A model generated the notes under the pieces. The model was not told where the DNA came from. It made no database searches and saw nothing but the letters and a program-made list of their open reading frames with translations. From Proteromonas lacertae (Eukaryota; Sar; Bigyra; Opalinata; Proteromonadidae), in NCBI GenBank assembly GCA_002245135.1, contig NGBS01000001.1, forward strand, positions 540,705 through 604,704: a stretch of DNA of 64,000 nt. The letters run 5' to 3'. Below, one piece after another: positions 1 through 11,691 of this stretch (its first letter is position 1; the number at the start of each line of letters is the position of its first letter). A program made the translations under genes and the position numbers.

Positions 1-259
1 TCCCATTTCTTTTAAAGCTTCATCTTCATTATCTAAAGACTCTTCTATAAAAAAACGATAAATCAATTAGTCAATACCCTTTAGAAGTGGCAACAGCTCA
101 TTCTTTGTTCTCTCAAGTCCAATGGCTTCTGCTACATTATTGAGTTTTTTTAATGCATTTACACGAATTTCAATCTCATCAGAGTGTAATGCTTCTCTAA
201 AAAGACCAAATTGGTCTACTTTATCGCCTATTTAATATGAATATTTTTATTATACCCAT
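1..259 (-). CDS. PPP2R1: PP2A scaffold subunit A (PR65), N-terminal part, runs off the window
   Basis: N-terminus of the HEAT-repeat scaffold that joins the PP2A catalytic and regulatory subunits. The first exon is only ATGG, then a GTATAATA...TAG intron; exon 2 reads GDKVDQFGLFREALHSDE, followed by the family-typical stretch IRVNALKKLNNVAEAIGLER and ELLPLL; after a second intron comes EESLDNEDEALKEMG. The order LNxIKKLxxIAxALGxERTRxELLPFL is characteristic of the first HEAT repeat of PR65. The start is fixed by the splice joining ATG-G to GCGAT, giving M-G-D-K. The remaining repeats lie beyond base 1. Recognition is by recall of the family sequence. Confidence 0.85.
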
Positions 260-498
260 AAATAAAAGGAAGAGGTTTAAAAAGAGATAAATATCTCAAA
301 CTGATTAAATTTCTGATGTTCAGTTATTTTTTTGCTTATCAATCAAACTGTTTTTTATATTTGAAATGATGAAGGCAGCTTAGAATGTACATGCAAAATA
401 TAATTTTTAAATTATTACTCGTTTATAATTACACACAAACATGTGTAAAAAGAATCAAAATATTAAATCTATACAAAAGTCCTGATTTATAAATTATT

Positions 499-1464
499 TT
501 ATTTATGTGGAGTTAATAATGAAAGCTTCTGACGTTTATTTGGAGGATAATCATCCATTAAAGGATCTAATGCAGGATTAGGTAAATATTTAATTTTAGA
601 GTTCTATATACATAATAATAATTAATATACATCAAATAAATGAGGAGAAACAGGTACAGGAGAATGATTTAATCTCACTGATCTTCTGACTGGTGAGAAT
701 ATTGTTGAAGCAATATCATCAACTAATAATTCTCTTTTTCTCTTTGATAAAGGTATTTCATCAATCATTACCACAGAACCTTTCATTGAACTATAACTAG
801 GTGTATTGATTGGTGATAATTCAGAAGAATTGAATAATCTTGTAGGTTTTTGACTACTATTAATTGATTCACTAGTGTAATTCTCACTATAACTAAAACT
901 ATCTCTACCTTTTGTTGGAGTCATAAAATTAGTAATTTTCATCACTTTATTTGTTAATTGCTGATTATTAATTGGTATTTCTTCATCAAATCCAAGTGTT
1001 TCATCTGGATCAAATAATGATGAAGCAGTACTATTCAACCCATTATTAATATTAATATTATTATCATCATCATCATCACTTTCTTCATTATTCTCATTAT
1101 CGTTTGATGTCTTGTCATTTTCTGTTTGGTTTGAACTACTGTTATTATCTTCAAAACTAACATTTCCATGATCTTCTACTAGATCGTCTGTTTCTTCAAT
1201 TCCACTTATGTCATTTATATCTACATTCATTTCCATTTCATTTTCTTGATTTGATTCTTTGTTTTCATCTTCTTTCTTATTCTCTGTTTCAGTTGACTTT
1301 GTTTGAACTTCTACTGTGTTTTCAACTGTTTTATTTTCTTCAAGGGATTTGTTTTTCATTTCTTCTTCTTCCTTCTCAATCTGCTCTTTTTCTCTTTCTG
1401 TCTTTTCTTTCAACTCTTTTTCCTCTTTTTCTTTCCTCTGACTTTGTTCTATTTCTGTAAGCAT
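499..1464 (-). CDS. Acidic, S/T-P-rich hypothetical protein
   Basis: Not recognised. About 300 residues: a Glu/Lys-rich charged coil (first ~60 residues), a very acidic Asn/Asp middle, then a basic tail with several S/T-P sites (STIFSPVRRSVRL, NHSPVPVSP), the kind of sites proline-directed kinases use. A 27-nt intron (GTATATTAAT...TATATAG) separates the last exon, which ends in KRQKLSLLTPHK, a possible nuclear signal. It sits 28 bp downstream of, and on the same strand as, another TP-motif protein. The two could be one split gene whose connecting exon I could not place in frame. The start chosen is the first ATG of the open frame and is uncertain. Confidence 0.55.
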
Positions 1465-1492
1465 GATTTTCTGTTCTTCTTTGTGAATTTCT

Positions 1493-2524
1493 TCAGCTTA
1501 AATATCTATCATAATCCTATTTAAAATAATAATATGTTTTTATATATACATCTTCAATAACTCTATAATCAGCTGAATCAGGATTCATTACTGCTAAAGC
1601 ATCAAAATAAATATCATTAATTTTCATTATTTCATTATTATTTTCTGATTTTTCTAATATTTGTATCTTTATCTTCCAATATAAAGCCATTTGTCTTATT
1701 TTATCCCAATTATCTTTTTCTAATATTCCCAATTCCATTTGTCCTTTCAATATATCATCATTCTTTATTAAATTTGATATTTTTACTAATTCATCACTTA
1801 AAGATACTTGGTTATCAATGAATGATTCTCTTTTTTTCTTTAAACTTCTTTGTAAAGCTTCATTCAAAGGAATTCCATTTATTTTGGATGGTGTAAACAC
1901 TATTGAATCATTTTCATTATTAATACTATCATTAACACTCTTTTGGGGAGTTTTTAGCTTTTGGATTTTGTTTTTTATAGCACTAAGTGGTGAAATATGT
2001 GCTTCTTGTTGTAACTGTGGCGTTTTAGGAGTTGATGGTGTTTCTTCTATGTTATTTAATTGTTTTTCTTTTTGTGGAGTTTTTAGTTTCTGAATTCTGT
2101 TATTTATATCTTTTAATTGTAATGGTGGTGATGTTTTCTCAATTTTAGCAGCAGCAGCAGTTGTAACAGTTTTCAACGATGATGAGACTGTTGGTTTAAA
2201 TAACCTTGATTTCACTGAAACAAATTTCTTTGCAACTGGTTTATTATTTTTATCAGTTTCATTGTGCTTATTTATATTCTCTTTTGCTATGGTTGAACTG
2301 GTTAATTTTGAACTAGGTAATGCTTTTGAATTTATTTTCACAGCTTTGTTTTGGTTCTATTTTAAAATATAAAATAGTAAATATACAGCTGTTGTTAATT
2401 TATTTGTAGTTATTGTGACATCTTTCAGTATGTTTGTTTTTAAGATTTCTTTACTTTGTTGTTTTCTTCTCTTAAACTCTTCCAATCTTGCCCTCATTTC
2501 ATCTTTTGATTTGTTTGCAAACAT
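1493..2524 (-). CDS. Hypothetical protein with repeated IQKLKTPQK motifs
   Basis: Not recognised. Two exons upstream join cleanly: MFANKSKDEMRARLEEFKRR... ends at a 30-nt intron (about 2342-2371) and continues NQNKAVKINSKA. The middle carries two copies of the motif N[RK]IQKLKTPQK about 40 residues apart plus other TP sites (TPSTPKTP, VFTPSK), suggesting CDK-type phosphorylation. The C-terminal ~110 residues look helical and folded (LVKISNLIKNDDILKG; MALYWKIKIQILEK). The last intron (GTATATATAA...AAATAG) leads to DYDRYLS and a TGA at 1493-1495. A nuclear or cytoskeletal cell-cycle protein is a guess. The gene may be fused in reality to the next gene downstream. Confidence 0.6.
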
Positions 2525-2658
2525 ATCTTCAACTTATAAATCAGAATTGATAAACTTACAGTTTAAATTTTTGAATTTGGGTGAAATTGGTTTATGAAAC
2601 TATTTTTTTGATACAACCAAAACGTTTTTCGTTTTTTAATTATTTGTTTTTATAAGCA

Positions 2659-3109
2659 ATGTCTGACGATAAAGCACCAACAGTAACAATTTATAAACCA
2701 TCATACCAAATAGAACCAGACAATGATGAGACGTATTTTATGATGTGATTGTAATTTGTAGTTTTCATCCATCAGAAGTAAAAACTGTAATAGAAGATGT
2801 ACTTAGTGAAATGCTAGATGAAGAAACATATGAACATGAAAAATGTCAGCAAATAGTAGTTGAAATCACTGATGTTATAAAAGACAAAGTTAAAGCATTG
2901 AATATACCTCGTTATAAAATTATTGTGCAAGCAACAATAGGTGAAATGAAAAATCAAGGTATAAGAATTACTTCAAGATGTTTATGGGATGTAGATACTG
3001 ATAATTATTCGTCTGCCACATATAAAAATGTATATTATCAATTGTATTTACATTTCAATAGAATAGTTTATGGTGTACTGTTGTAGTATTTGGTTTTTAT
3101 ACAGAATAG
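2659..3109 (+). CDS. DYNLT: Tctex-type dynein light chain
   Basis: Dimeric light chain of cytoplasmic or axonemal dynein that binds the intermediate chains. Starts MSDDKAPTVTIYKPSYQIEPD; a 29-nt intron follows ...NDET; exon 2 gives FHPSEVKTVIEDVLSEML, and YKIIVQATIGEMKNQGI and SRCLWDVDTDNYSSATYKN, the classic family block (W-D-x-D-x-D). A last 33-nt intron removes an apparent early stop, so the protein ends N-N-SLWCTVVVFGFYTE, matching the family's final beta strand (SLxCxxxVFGxYxE). About 130 residues, normal for the family. Cytoplasmic versus flagellar role cannot be decided here. Confidence 0.92.
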
Positions 3110-3223
3110 ACATTTTGTATCTTATTTCCTTTATTTAATATTATTTCTATGTTATTTTGGTTTTAAAGACTTAAAAAAAGAGAGTAATTCAATGAATGAA
3201 TGATTTAAATTCCATAATCCTAT

Positions 3224-3808
3224 TTATGGATTGAATTTTTCATAAACATGAGTTCCATCAGCTCTTGTTCCATAGATTTCAACATATTGTACCTTAGGAA
3301 TACCTAATGTTGATTTTGCCATCACGTATATTCTTTCTAATTTCACTGGCTCATCATTGACTTTAAAGACAACATAAACTCCTTGTTCATCTTGGTAGAT
3401 ATCTAATGGTCTTGATTTATTCATACAAACTAAATAACCAATGATATGACCTCCTTCACCTTTTTCAAAGCTAAATTATGATAAAACACAGTTAAAATTA
3501 TACGTAATACCGTAGGCACTCTTCTTTTCCACAAAGTTCAATTCTTCTTGATCTTTTCCACTATAATACTAAAAAGATATTTCCATACCTGATATCTTTA
3601 GCAAAGTTAATCCAGTAAACGTGAATTGGCTCATCTTCCTTTAATTTTCCATCAACTAAGTTAGCAGAATATACAACTGTGTTGATATTCATGTTTCTTT
3701 CAATAACAAATAAACAATTTGGCTATTGCATAAAATAAAAGCAGTATATACATCAATTTCTCTTGATTCTTTTAATTTGGTGTTTTCAAAAATATTATCT
3801 GCTGACAT
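3224..3808 (-). CDS. DUF4833-like protein
   Basis: Four exons reassemble into about 160 residues beginning MSADNIFENTKLKESREID. The core PNCLFVIERNMNINTVVYSA ... PIHVYWI ... ELNFVEKKSAYAF ... VKLERIYVMAK resembles the DUF4833 family (asparagine-rich 'IQRNxNxNTVVY' strand followed by 'YWI'), of unknown function and common in bacteria. Introns are GTATATACT...AATAG, GTATGGAAA...TATAG and GTATTACGT...TTTAG. No signal peptide. Family assignment is from memory of the motif pattern; the function is unknown. Confidence 0.6.
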
Positions 3809-3939
3809 TGAGTTAGAAAATCAAAGAATAAAACAACAATATTTAGCTTGAGTCCTGAGAGACGAACCTTGCCCACTTTTATTGAGAAAAAAGTCGCTTT
3901 TTCAAAACCGTTTTATATCGTTTTTTTAGTTTTTAAAAT

Positions 3940-6752
3940 ATGAATTGTTTTGGAAGAATTAAAGATGAAATAGATTTAAAGCGTCTAAGATTGAAGGATA
4001 TTTTTGAGGTATGGAATGTATAATTGAAAATATTTAGACCTTTGATGTACATGGTACAAAGAAGATCACAAGAGATCAATTCATAAGATGTTTGGGAATG
4101 AATAAAGTAGAAGTAACTCCAGAAGAAGAAGAAGAGTTATTCAAAGCTTATTCAACAGATGATGGTTACATTGCATATTATTTATTTGTGAAAGATATGG
4201 AACAAGGTATAATATTCTCCTTGATTATATAATTGATAATAGTAATTCCAAGTGAGCAAATAACATCATCCAAAACATTTGGTGAGACAATGTCAAGAAA
4301 ATTGCTTCCCCCAGGTGCAGTAGAATCAAGAGTATAATAATAATATTTTTATATATCTCCATAGAGCGATGAAGAAACTCAAAAATTACATCAAGCCTTA
4401 GCCTTCTTAAAAAACAGAACAAAAACACATGGTCTAATAGTCAAGAACTTTTTCTTCGATTTTGATCGTATCAAAACAGGATATGTAACTGAAATGCAAT
4501 TCAGAAGAGGTATGAAGGAAATGGTAAAAGAATTCCCAGAAGAATTAGTGGATGTGTTAGTATCCAGATATGGTTATCAAACCTCAAGCAGAGTAAAGGA
4601 TGTAAACTATGATGCTTTACAAAAGGATATAGATAAATATGGAAATAAAGATTTACCTGATTTCCCTTGGACACAGAAGTTATATCATGAACCGTATATA
4701 TATAATAATATAATAATAATAATAATATTTAGAATTGATAATTCATACACAGATGATGAATTACAAGAGTTATTCTGGAAGAAAGTGGAAGAATTAAGAA
4801 TCAGACCAAAAGATTATTTCCAAGTATTTGATAAACTAAATACTGGTTTTGTAACAATGGGTGAATTCTTAAGAGCCTTGAATATGTGTAGAATTGATAC
4901 ATTAATGTCACCTGAATTATTACAAAGATTAGCTGATTTATACTACAAACCAGAAGCTAATAAAATCAATTATTTAGAATTAATAGGTAATGTAAATACA
5001 AAGACATTTGTACGAAGTTATACAGGTTATAAACCTCCATTAGAACATGGATTAGATCGAACTAGTGTATTAAAACCACATCTATATGAAGAAGTAGATC
5101 GAGTTCTTGAAGATTTGAGAATAAGAATATCAAAGAATAGAATGAATTACAATATCAAAGATGTATTTGATGATTTTGATAGAGTTCATGAAGAACATAT
5201 TACACCAGCACAATTTGACAGAGTATTGAAAAGATTCGATTTATTACCAGACAGTGAGGAAGACTTAGAATTATTACATCAAAAATTCCATGCAAGTGGT
5301 GGTGATCATCCAAGAATCAATTATAAATGGTTTTTACAATGTGTTGATCCAACTCCTAATAATAAAGAACCTGAATTCAAGACTAATCGTTTACCACCTG
5401 AACCTATAGTAGTACCTGATGGTATATTAGAAATATTAAAGAAATATCGTGAAATTGTTTCTCAGAATAGAATTAGATTGAGTAATTTCTTCTGTGATTA
5501 TGATAAATTGAGAAGTGGTAAAGTTACAGCACATCAATTTGAAATTGCTTTAGATAATGCTGGATTAAAACCAACTGCTAAAGAAATTCAAGATTTAGTA
5601 TTTACTTATGCAGCTCCACAGAAAGAAGATTTTTCACAGATTTACATATGTTATCCAAACTTTATTAAAGATATTGATAGTGTATTTATGGGAGATGATC
5701 CTTGCAAGAACTTAGATCCAAATTCATTGAATAATACCACAGGATTCCACAAATTAGATTATACTACCAACCGTCTAGATAATAACGAAGAATCTGAGTT
5801 AGAGAATATATTAGATAAATTACGTCATTTTAGTAGCAGTAGAAGAGTATTAATGACACCTGATTTTGAACACTTTGACTGGCATCATTATGGTTATATT
5901 ACTAAGCCACAATTCCAACGTGTATGTAAAACATTAGGTTTATTATCCTGCATCTCTGAAGATGAATTAGAAATAGTTTGTAAAGCATTTGCTATGCCAC
6001 ACAGAGATAGTCGAGATGATGTGAATTATACTTGGTTTGTCAAAGCATTAGAGACTTTACAATTACCAAAAGTATTAACTTCATTCCCATCAGTATATGA
6101 ACCATTCAAACCACCATTTGATGAACCTGGTGAAGTACCAACTAAACCATTACCAAAACATACTGATTATGGTCCAGTATTTAGATCAATGGAAGAAACT
6201 TTATTATTGAACAAATTAAGATATCAAATAAAGACTAGAGGTATTAGAATCAAAGGATTAATTGAAGATTATGTTCCTTTAAGGCAAGATCATATTCCAA
6301 AGGCTAAATTACGAACTGTACTGACTAATGCAGGATTTGTATTAATGGAAGATGAATGGGATATATTAGAAAGATGTTTCCAACATCCAACAGTAGAAGA
6401 AGGTATTGAATGGAGAGTGTTAGTTGAAGAATTAAACTCACCACCAGTATTAGAGAATCCAGAGAGAAATGTTGATTTATATGGTGATGCTATGAAGATA
6501 ATGAAACACACAATGATGTCACAGACAATTAATGCTAAACCAACATTTCAACATTTTGATAGACAGAATATTGGTAGAATTACAACTACACAATTTCATC
6601 GTGCTATGGATATTGTTGGTCTTACTCAGAAACTTACTCCAGAACAAGCTGAAGCTGTTGTGCAGAAATATGTAACTCCAGAACGTGATACTAGGAATAT
6701 GGCAGATTATGTGAGATTTATTAAAGATGTGGAAAATTATTATAATCTTTAA
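3940..6752 (+). CDS. Large multi-EF-hand-like protein, probably axonemal
   Basis: Roughly 900 residues of tandem EF-hand-like pairs, each following the pattern 'F..fD.....G.it..qF...l...gl' (MNCFGRIKDEIDLKRLRLKD; KNFFFDFDRIKTGYVTEMQF; FQVFDKLNTGFVTMGEF; FCDYDKLRSGKVTAHQF; FQHFDRQNIGRITTTQF). Most loops lack a full set of Ca ligands, so many hands are probably structural. This layout is common in conserved flagellar EF-hand family proteins of protists. Start: ATG at 3940, then a 29-nt intron after IFE. Three early introns; a further intron at 4694-4732 is 39 nt, a multiple of three without a stop, and so reads through as a spurious Ile/Asn run. Ends in TAA. Confidence 0.75.
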
Positions 6753-6848
6753 ATTATTATATATGTAATATTATCTAAAACAGTATGTTGATTTTTCTTT
6801 TAAATAATAAAAGATCATAACAAGAACAACATTAATTTATCAATTACA

Positions 6849-9235
6849 TTACATAACTAAACATCCATTTCCTTCTAAATTGTGTAAGGTTTGTAAACTA
6901 TATCTTTTCAACTTCGTATTACCTGGAAATCTATTACTAACTGTTCTTAATGGAGATACAGATAAAGAGAAATTCTGCATTACTAATTTAGACATTTCTT
7001 TCATACTGCTTTTTATTTCATTATTCTCACTAAAAACTGATAATAATTTACAAGCAAATTCAACTAATTGAGCATCTTCACTATTTGCTAATAATTCAAA
7101 CAGTCTTTTTATTAATCTTTTATACTTTTCATCACAAGCAATATCTCTATAATCTAATTTAGAAGCTAAATATAATGCAGTCTTTTGTTGATTCATATCC
7201 TTTGATTTTTCTAAAGTAAAATAAGTAGCAGCTAATATATCATTCTTACTACTACTTAATTTCTCATAATCTTCATCTGTATCACAAAGACATTTCAATG
7301 ATGTAAAAATAACAGATAATAACTTCAAATTATCAGCATAATTCAATACTAATTGACATAATCTGTTAATACTTGTATTTTTAGCTTCAGAATTTATTAG
7401 CTTATGTTCTGCTTTGCAATTTCTACCAATAAAACCAACAATTCTTGCAGATGGCTTTACTAATTCAGGTGACACTTTAAATGCTTCAATACTAATTTCA
7501 TTCAATTTTTCCATTCCTTGAACAGAGACAAATAAATCACACATTACTTGATTTCCAACCATTCTTGATAAAAGTGTCAATCCAGCTGCAAATAATTCCA
7601 AATTACTTTTATTCTCTTCTAAAAATATCATTCTTAATAATTCTTTCATATCTTTAATTTGTAAATCCATTCTCCTTTCATCTGGTTTATCTGAACATAA
7701 TACAGTCATTGTACCTAATACTATCTTTGCAACATCTTTATCCATTTCTACTATCGAAATAAACGCATTTATTAATGTAGTAAAGCAATTTTGATCTATA
7801 AAAAATTGACATTTAGAAGGATCGTTAAAACAGAGATTGTAATAGATTCTTGCTACATAATACTGTAACTTTGTTGATTTTAAGTGAAAAGATGAAATAT
7901 TATTTAAATCATTTGGTAAATCATCAAGATTCATTGCAGCTCCTATTCAATAATTAAAACACAAATAAAGAATAAATATACTTGCTACTAAATTATTAAG
8001 TGTTTTCAACACATATGTTTGTAGTTTTTCATCAGTTGGAACACTTCTCATTGCAGATTTGGCATATTGTGCAACATTCATTTCCTTTAATAAATCGATT
8101 GAAACATAATCTGATTTATCTATTTCACTCAGTATATGAAATGCTGGTTTTAGTATTGATACTGTAATTCGATGTTCTTTTATTTTGTTGCATGTATAAG
8201 CTAATACATTTGTAATATGAGCAACTTCCTTATCTATATAAATTCAATAATATCATATTATTATTATACTTGCTACTACACATTGATGATATATTTGAAG
8301 AACATAATTAGTTGGATCATACACATCATCTTTAGGAAATTTTCTCAATAATTCTTCAGATGTTTCTATAAAATTACTATTTACTAACTGTTTACATATC
8401 TCTTCTATTAATAATTAATAATTAATAAAAATTTGTACTATTAAAGCTATAAGTAACTAATGTTTTTAAACATTCATTTAATATGGAATAATTTGACTGA
8501 TTAAACTCAATTACATTCTCTAATGATGCAACTAAAGCATCTTGAGTAAATTCATTTCTAATATTCTCTATAAACAAAATAATAATATTAATAAATAACA
8601 ATATATATAATACCATTCTTTCCAATATTATTCAATACACTTAATCCTAAATGTATTATCTCTTCTGATGTACAATGCATCGATATTAATTTGATTAATA
8701 AAGGACATATATTTTCTTGCATTATTTGTGTTACAATTTCATTATCTAATTTCTTCGATAGTCTTTCTAACAACATTAATCCAGCACATGTTAGTTTTTC
8801 ATCTTCTGTTCCAGATAATAGACTTGAAGCGACAATATGACAACCACTAACTTTACAAAATGATTGAATTCCACACTCTATTTTTTATGATTATATAATA
8901 AAGGGATTATACCATATGAACAAATATTTGAAAGAATAGTAAAAAATAACGATCTAGGAGAATTTTGACAATAGGTTAATATAACATTTATTGAATCTTG
9001 CAAATTATTCACAGTCTCTTCATTACACGACAATTTGGGGTGAGTAATTATCAAATGTTCAAGTTTTGAATTCCATTCTTCACACACAGTTATATTTATC
9101 AAATTTTGTGCTATTGTTGAAACTATATTACACAAGTCTTGAAGTTCATTTTCATCATTAGGCGGAACCAGCTCTACATCGATTGACTCCTATTAAGTAT
9201 ACTTAGAAAACATTTTATACAGGGTTAATGGACAT
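6849..9235 (-). CDS. Armadillo-repeat protein with CaaX box
   Basis: Multi-exon gene starting MSINPESIDVELVPPNDENE (ATG at 9233-9235, 29-nt intron after MSINP). Exons reassemble through GTATA...TAG introns near 8.9, 8.6, 8.4, 8.25 and 7.95 kb. The protein is a helical solenoid (for example CAGLMLLERLSKKLDNEI; TALYLASKLDYRDIA; FACKLLSVFSENNEI) of about 750 residues. It ends EGNGCLVM, a C-a-a-M box that predicts farnesylation and membrane attachment. Overall size and helical character recall smgGDS/Rap1GDS1, but a C-terminal CaaX is not normal there, so I do not assign that name. ARM call fairly sure; role unknown. Confidence 0.65.
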
Positions 9236-9333
9236 CTTTACAAATGCTGTGTGCTAAAACTCCAAATTATTTAAATTAGGTTTGATGCTCGTTTGATTTC
9301 ACAAAAGATTATTTTTTTGAATAATTATAAGGA

Positions 9334-10231
9334 ATGAGTTTTCAAAACTATAAGCAAGGTCAACCGAAAGTACAAAGATCAACACCATTGTATATTGAAT
9401 ATTTTTATATTAGACCTGTTACACATGAAGATGCTGTTTCTGGTAATGATGTTGATAGTGAACTTAAATTTCTTGTTGCTGATATAGCACAATTCCAAAA
9501 AGATGTACAAAATTTAAGAAGTCATACAAAACAAATCGGTAGTGCAAAAGATTCTATTTCTCTAAGAGAAAAAATGTATTATATGAGTATTATATCCATA
9601 GAGAAGAGGAATTCAATAGAACAAGTTCCAGTATTAAAGTGTTGACAGATAAAATGAAGGGTATCAACAAAGATATTTATAATATTCGCGATACTGCTGC
9701 TAGAGTATAAGAATAATTGTAATAATTTAATAGAAAAAACAAGTGACTGCATATAATAAAGTAAAATTAGATTGTGATAGAGTATTGAAGTTATATAAAA
9801 GTGTATGCGAACAATTAAAAGAGAAACAAACATATAATCCATCACCAATGACAGCTACAACAGAAGATTTAGCCAATGCAGATCAAAATACAAATCTATT
9901 AGGATCTGAATTCAGTCAAGAAGTGGTATTAAACACAACACTCATTGAAGAAAGAACAAGAGAAATTCAAAAAATAAATCAAAGTGTAGTTGAAGTTAAT
10001 TTAGCATTTCAAGATCTAGCTAATATGGTACAAGAACAAGGAGAAATGATTGATTCAATTGAAGATAATATCAGTAGAGCAGTTGATAATACAGAAAAAG
10101 GAGTTACAAATATTGTTCAAGCTGAAAAGACTCAAAAGAGTACTAGAAAGTGTTGTTTGTATTTATTATGCGTTTTGATCATTGGAACTGGAGGTGTATT
10201 GCTAATATACTTTTTAGCTACCAAAAAGTGA
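9334..10231 (+). CDS. Qa-SNARE, syntaxin
   Basis: Membrane-fusion SNARE of the endomembrane system. The C-terminal half shows the SNARE motif, starting near LIEERTREIQKINQSVVEVN, with the central Gln of the zero layer in FQDLANMVQEQGEMID, then a basic linker and a single C-terminal membrane anchor (CCLYLLCVLIIGTGGVLLIY). The N-terminal helices (DSELKFLVADIAQFQKDVQ) fit an Habc domain. Introns: 9390-9413 (24 nt, in frame and stopless, so it could be mistaken for coding), another after REK, and one after TAAR. About 265 residues after splicing. Best fits the endosomal syntaxin-7/12/Pep12 type. Confidence 0.88.
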
Positions 10232-10345
10232 ATGATGTTAATAAAGAGTAATTTTAACAATATTTTTACCTAATAATTCATTGTTTTATTGTTTTCAAAG
10301 GCAAAAAAATACAATAATATTATATATAATATATTGTTAATTAAC

Positions 10346-11533
10346 TTATTCAATTTTCTTTTTTTCTTCTTCTTCTTCACAACTCTCTGGATAATATATA
10401 TTATACATCTTCTTAGAAAACATCAGTACATTCCAAACTAAGCATAAATACGACAACATAAGATTAATGAAGATGTGATTCAAATTACCATCAAAACCAC
10501 CAGCAAACTGTGTTAATCTTCCTGTAGCCATAAATAGAGTCATTTGTCCCATTAAATAAGCAAATAAATTATAATCTAAGTAATTAAAAAACAGTGAAAC
10601 TATACAATGAACCATATTTTCATGTGTATAAAGCAAAATTAGTAAAATGGAATAATGATAAACATTCACAAATGGTGACAAAGGAATAATCAATATTAAT
10701 ACAATAATTAACATTGAATATGGATGTTCACTATACAGAAATATTAAATTAAAAAATATATATATATACTAAAATAATATTGAAAACATCATTGGTAATG
10801 CAAAATACATTCCTACAATGAGATATTGATAATAGCAATCATATTCTTCATATACTTGTAGGAATAATTGCCAATATAAACTTAATGACATTGTATAATC
10901 TTTAGTAATACAACTAAATAACACTGTGTCAATAATATAATGTGAATAATTCAAAATGAATGGTATGATTATTATTAAAGCAAGGGAGATCAGTTGATAT
11001 ATTTTATTATTTAATAACACTAATAGTGGTACTAATACTGGTATAAATGGTGGATATAACATAACCATTATTGGCAATACAATAACAGATAAAATTGACT
11101 TTTTAATACATAAAACAATTGCTAAGAATAAAATTGTATAATAAATCAATGTAGTTGATAATGCAATACAATTCATGATAGTATATGGATGCATGAAATA
11201 TAATAATGATAGAAAATCAGGTGATAATGAACCTTTGTAGTTTGGTGGGATAATAAATAAGATCAATATCGCACATATTGAATCAATTGCAATAAATAAT
11301 ACACCTAGTAAGGATATTGCTGTTTCATATGATATTCTACTTAATAATGGATATAGGATGGTTAGTAGAAAAGGTGAGGGATGACACATTGTTTTGAATT
11401 CTGGTTGTGAATTTTTGTAATTATAGACCATTTGAAACACTATGATTGTATTATAAGATAAAAATACTCGATTCCATAGAATTATATGCTGAAACAACCT
11501 CAAATCTGTCTGAAAATGTAGAATACATTCCAT
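10346..11533 (-). CDS. PIGU: GPI transamidase subunit PIG-U
   Basis: Polytopic ER membrane protein of the complex that attaches GPI anchors to proteins. Two long exons joined by a ~39-nt intron near 10.75 kb (SILFY/EHPYSM). About 10 hydrophobic segments. Landmarks of the family: an early PFLLTILYPLL, a lumenal-side LSLYWQLFLQVYEEYDCYYQ (matches the 'GLxWYFFxExFexFr' block), ALPMMFSI, and LLISDYF-like QMTLFMATGRLTQF near the end. Acidic/basic tail CEEEEEKKKIE, possibly an ER-retrieval type end. The N-terminus begins shortly before the first conserved segment, so it may be slightly short. Implies a full GPI-anchoring pathway. Confidence 0.78.
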
Positions 11534-11691
11534 AAAAATGTAAATAAAAACGTATAATCAACCCAATTGAAAAAACTGTAATATACTGTGAGTTTTTCAT
11601 TTTTTAAGAATATTGGTGTATGAAAAAAATGCAGATAAACCAATTTCACAAAAAACATCAAAAACAATATTTTATAACTATGTATTTGAAT

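Noticed and set aside
4694-4732. Ile/Asn homopolymer insertion in the EF-hand protein
   Set aside because: It is exactly a GTATATAT...TTTAG intron of 39 nt; removal restores a smooth protein.
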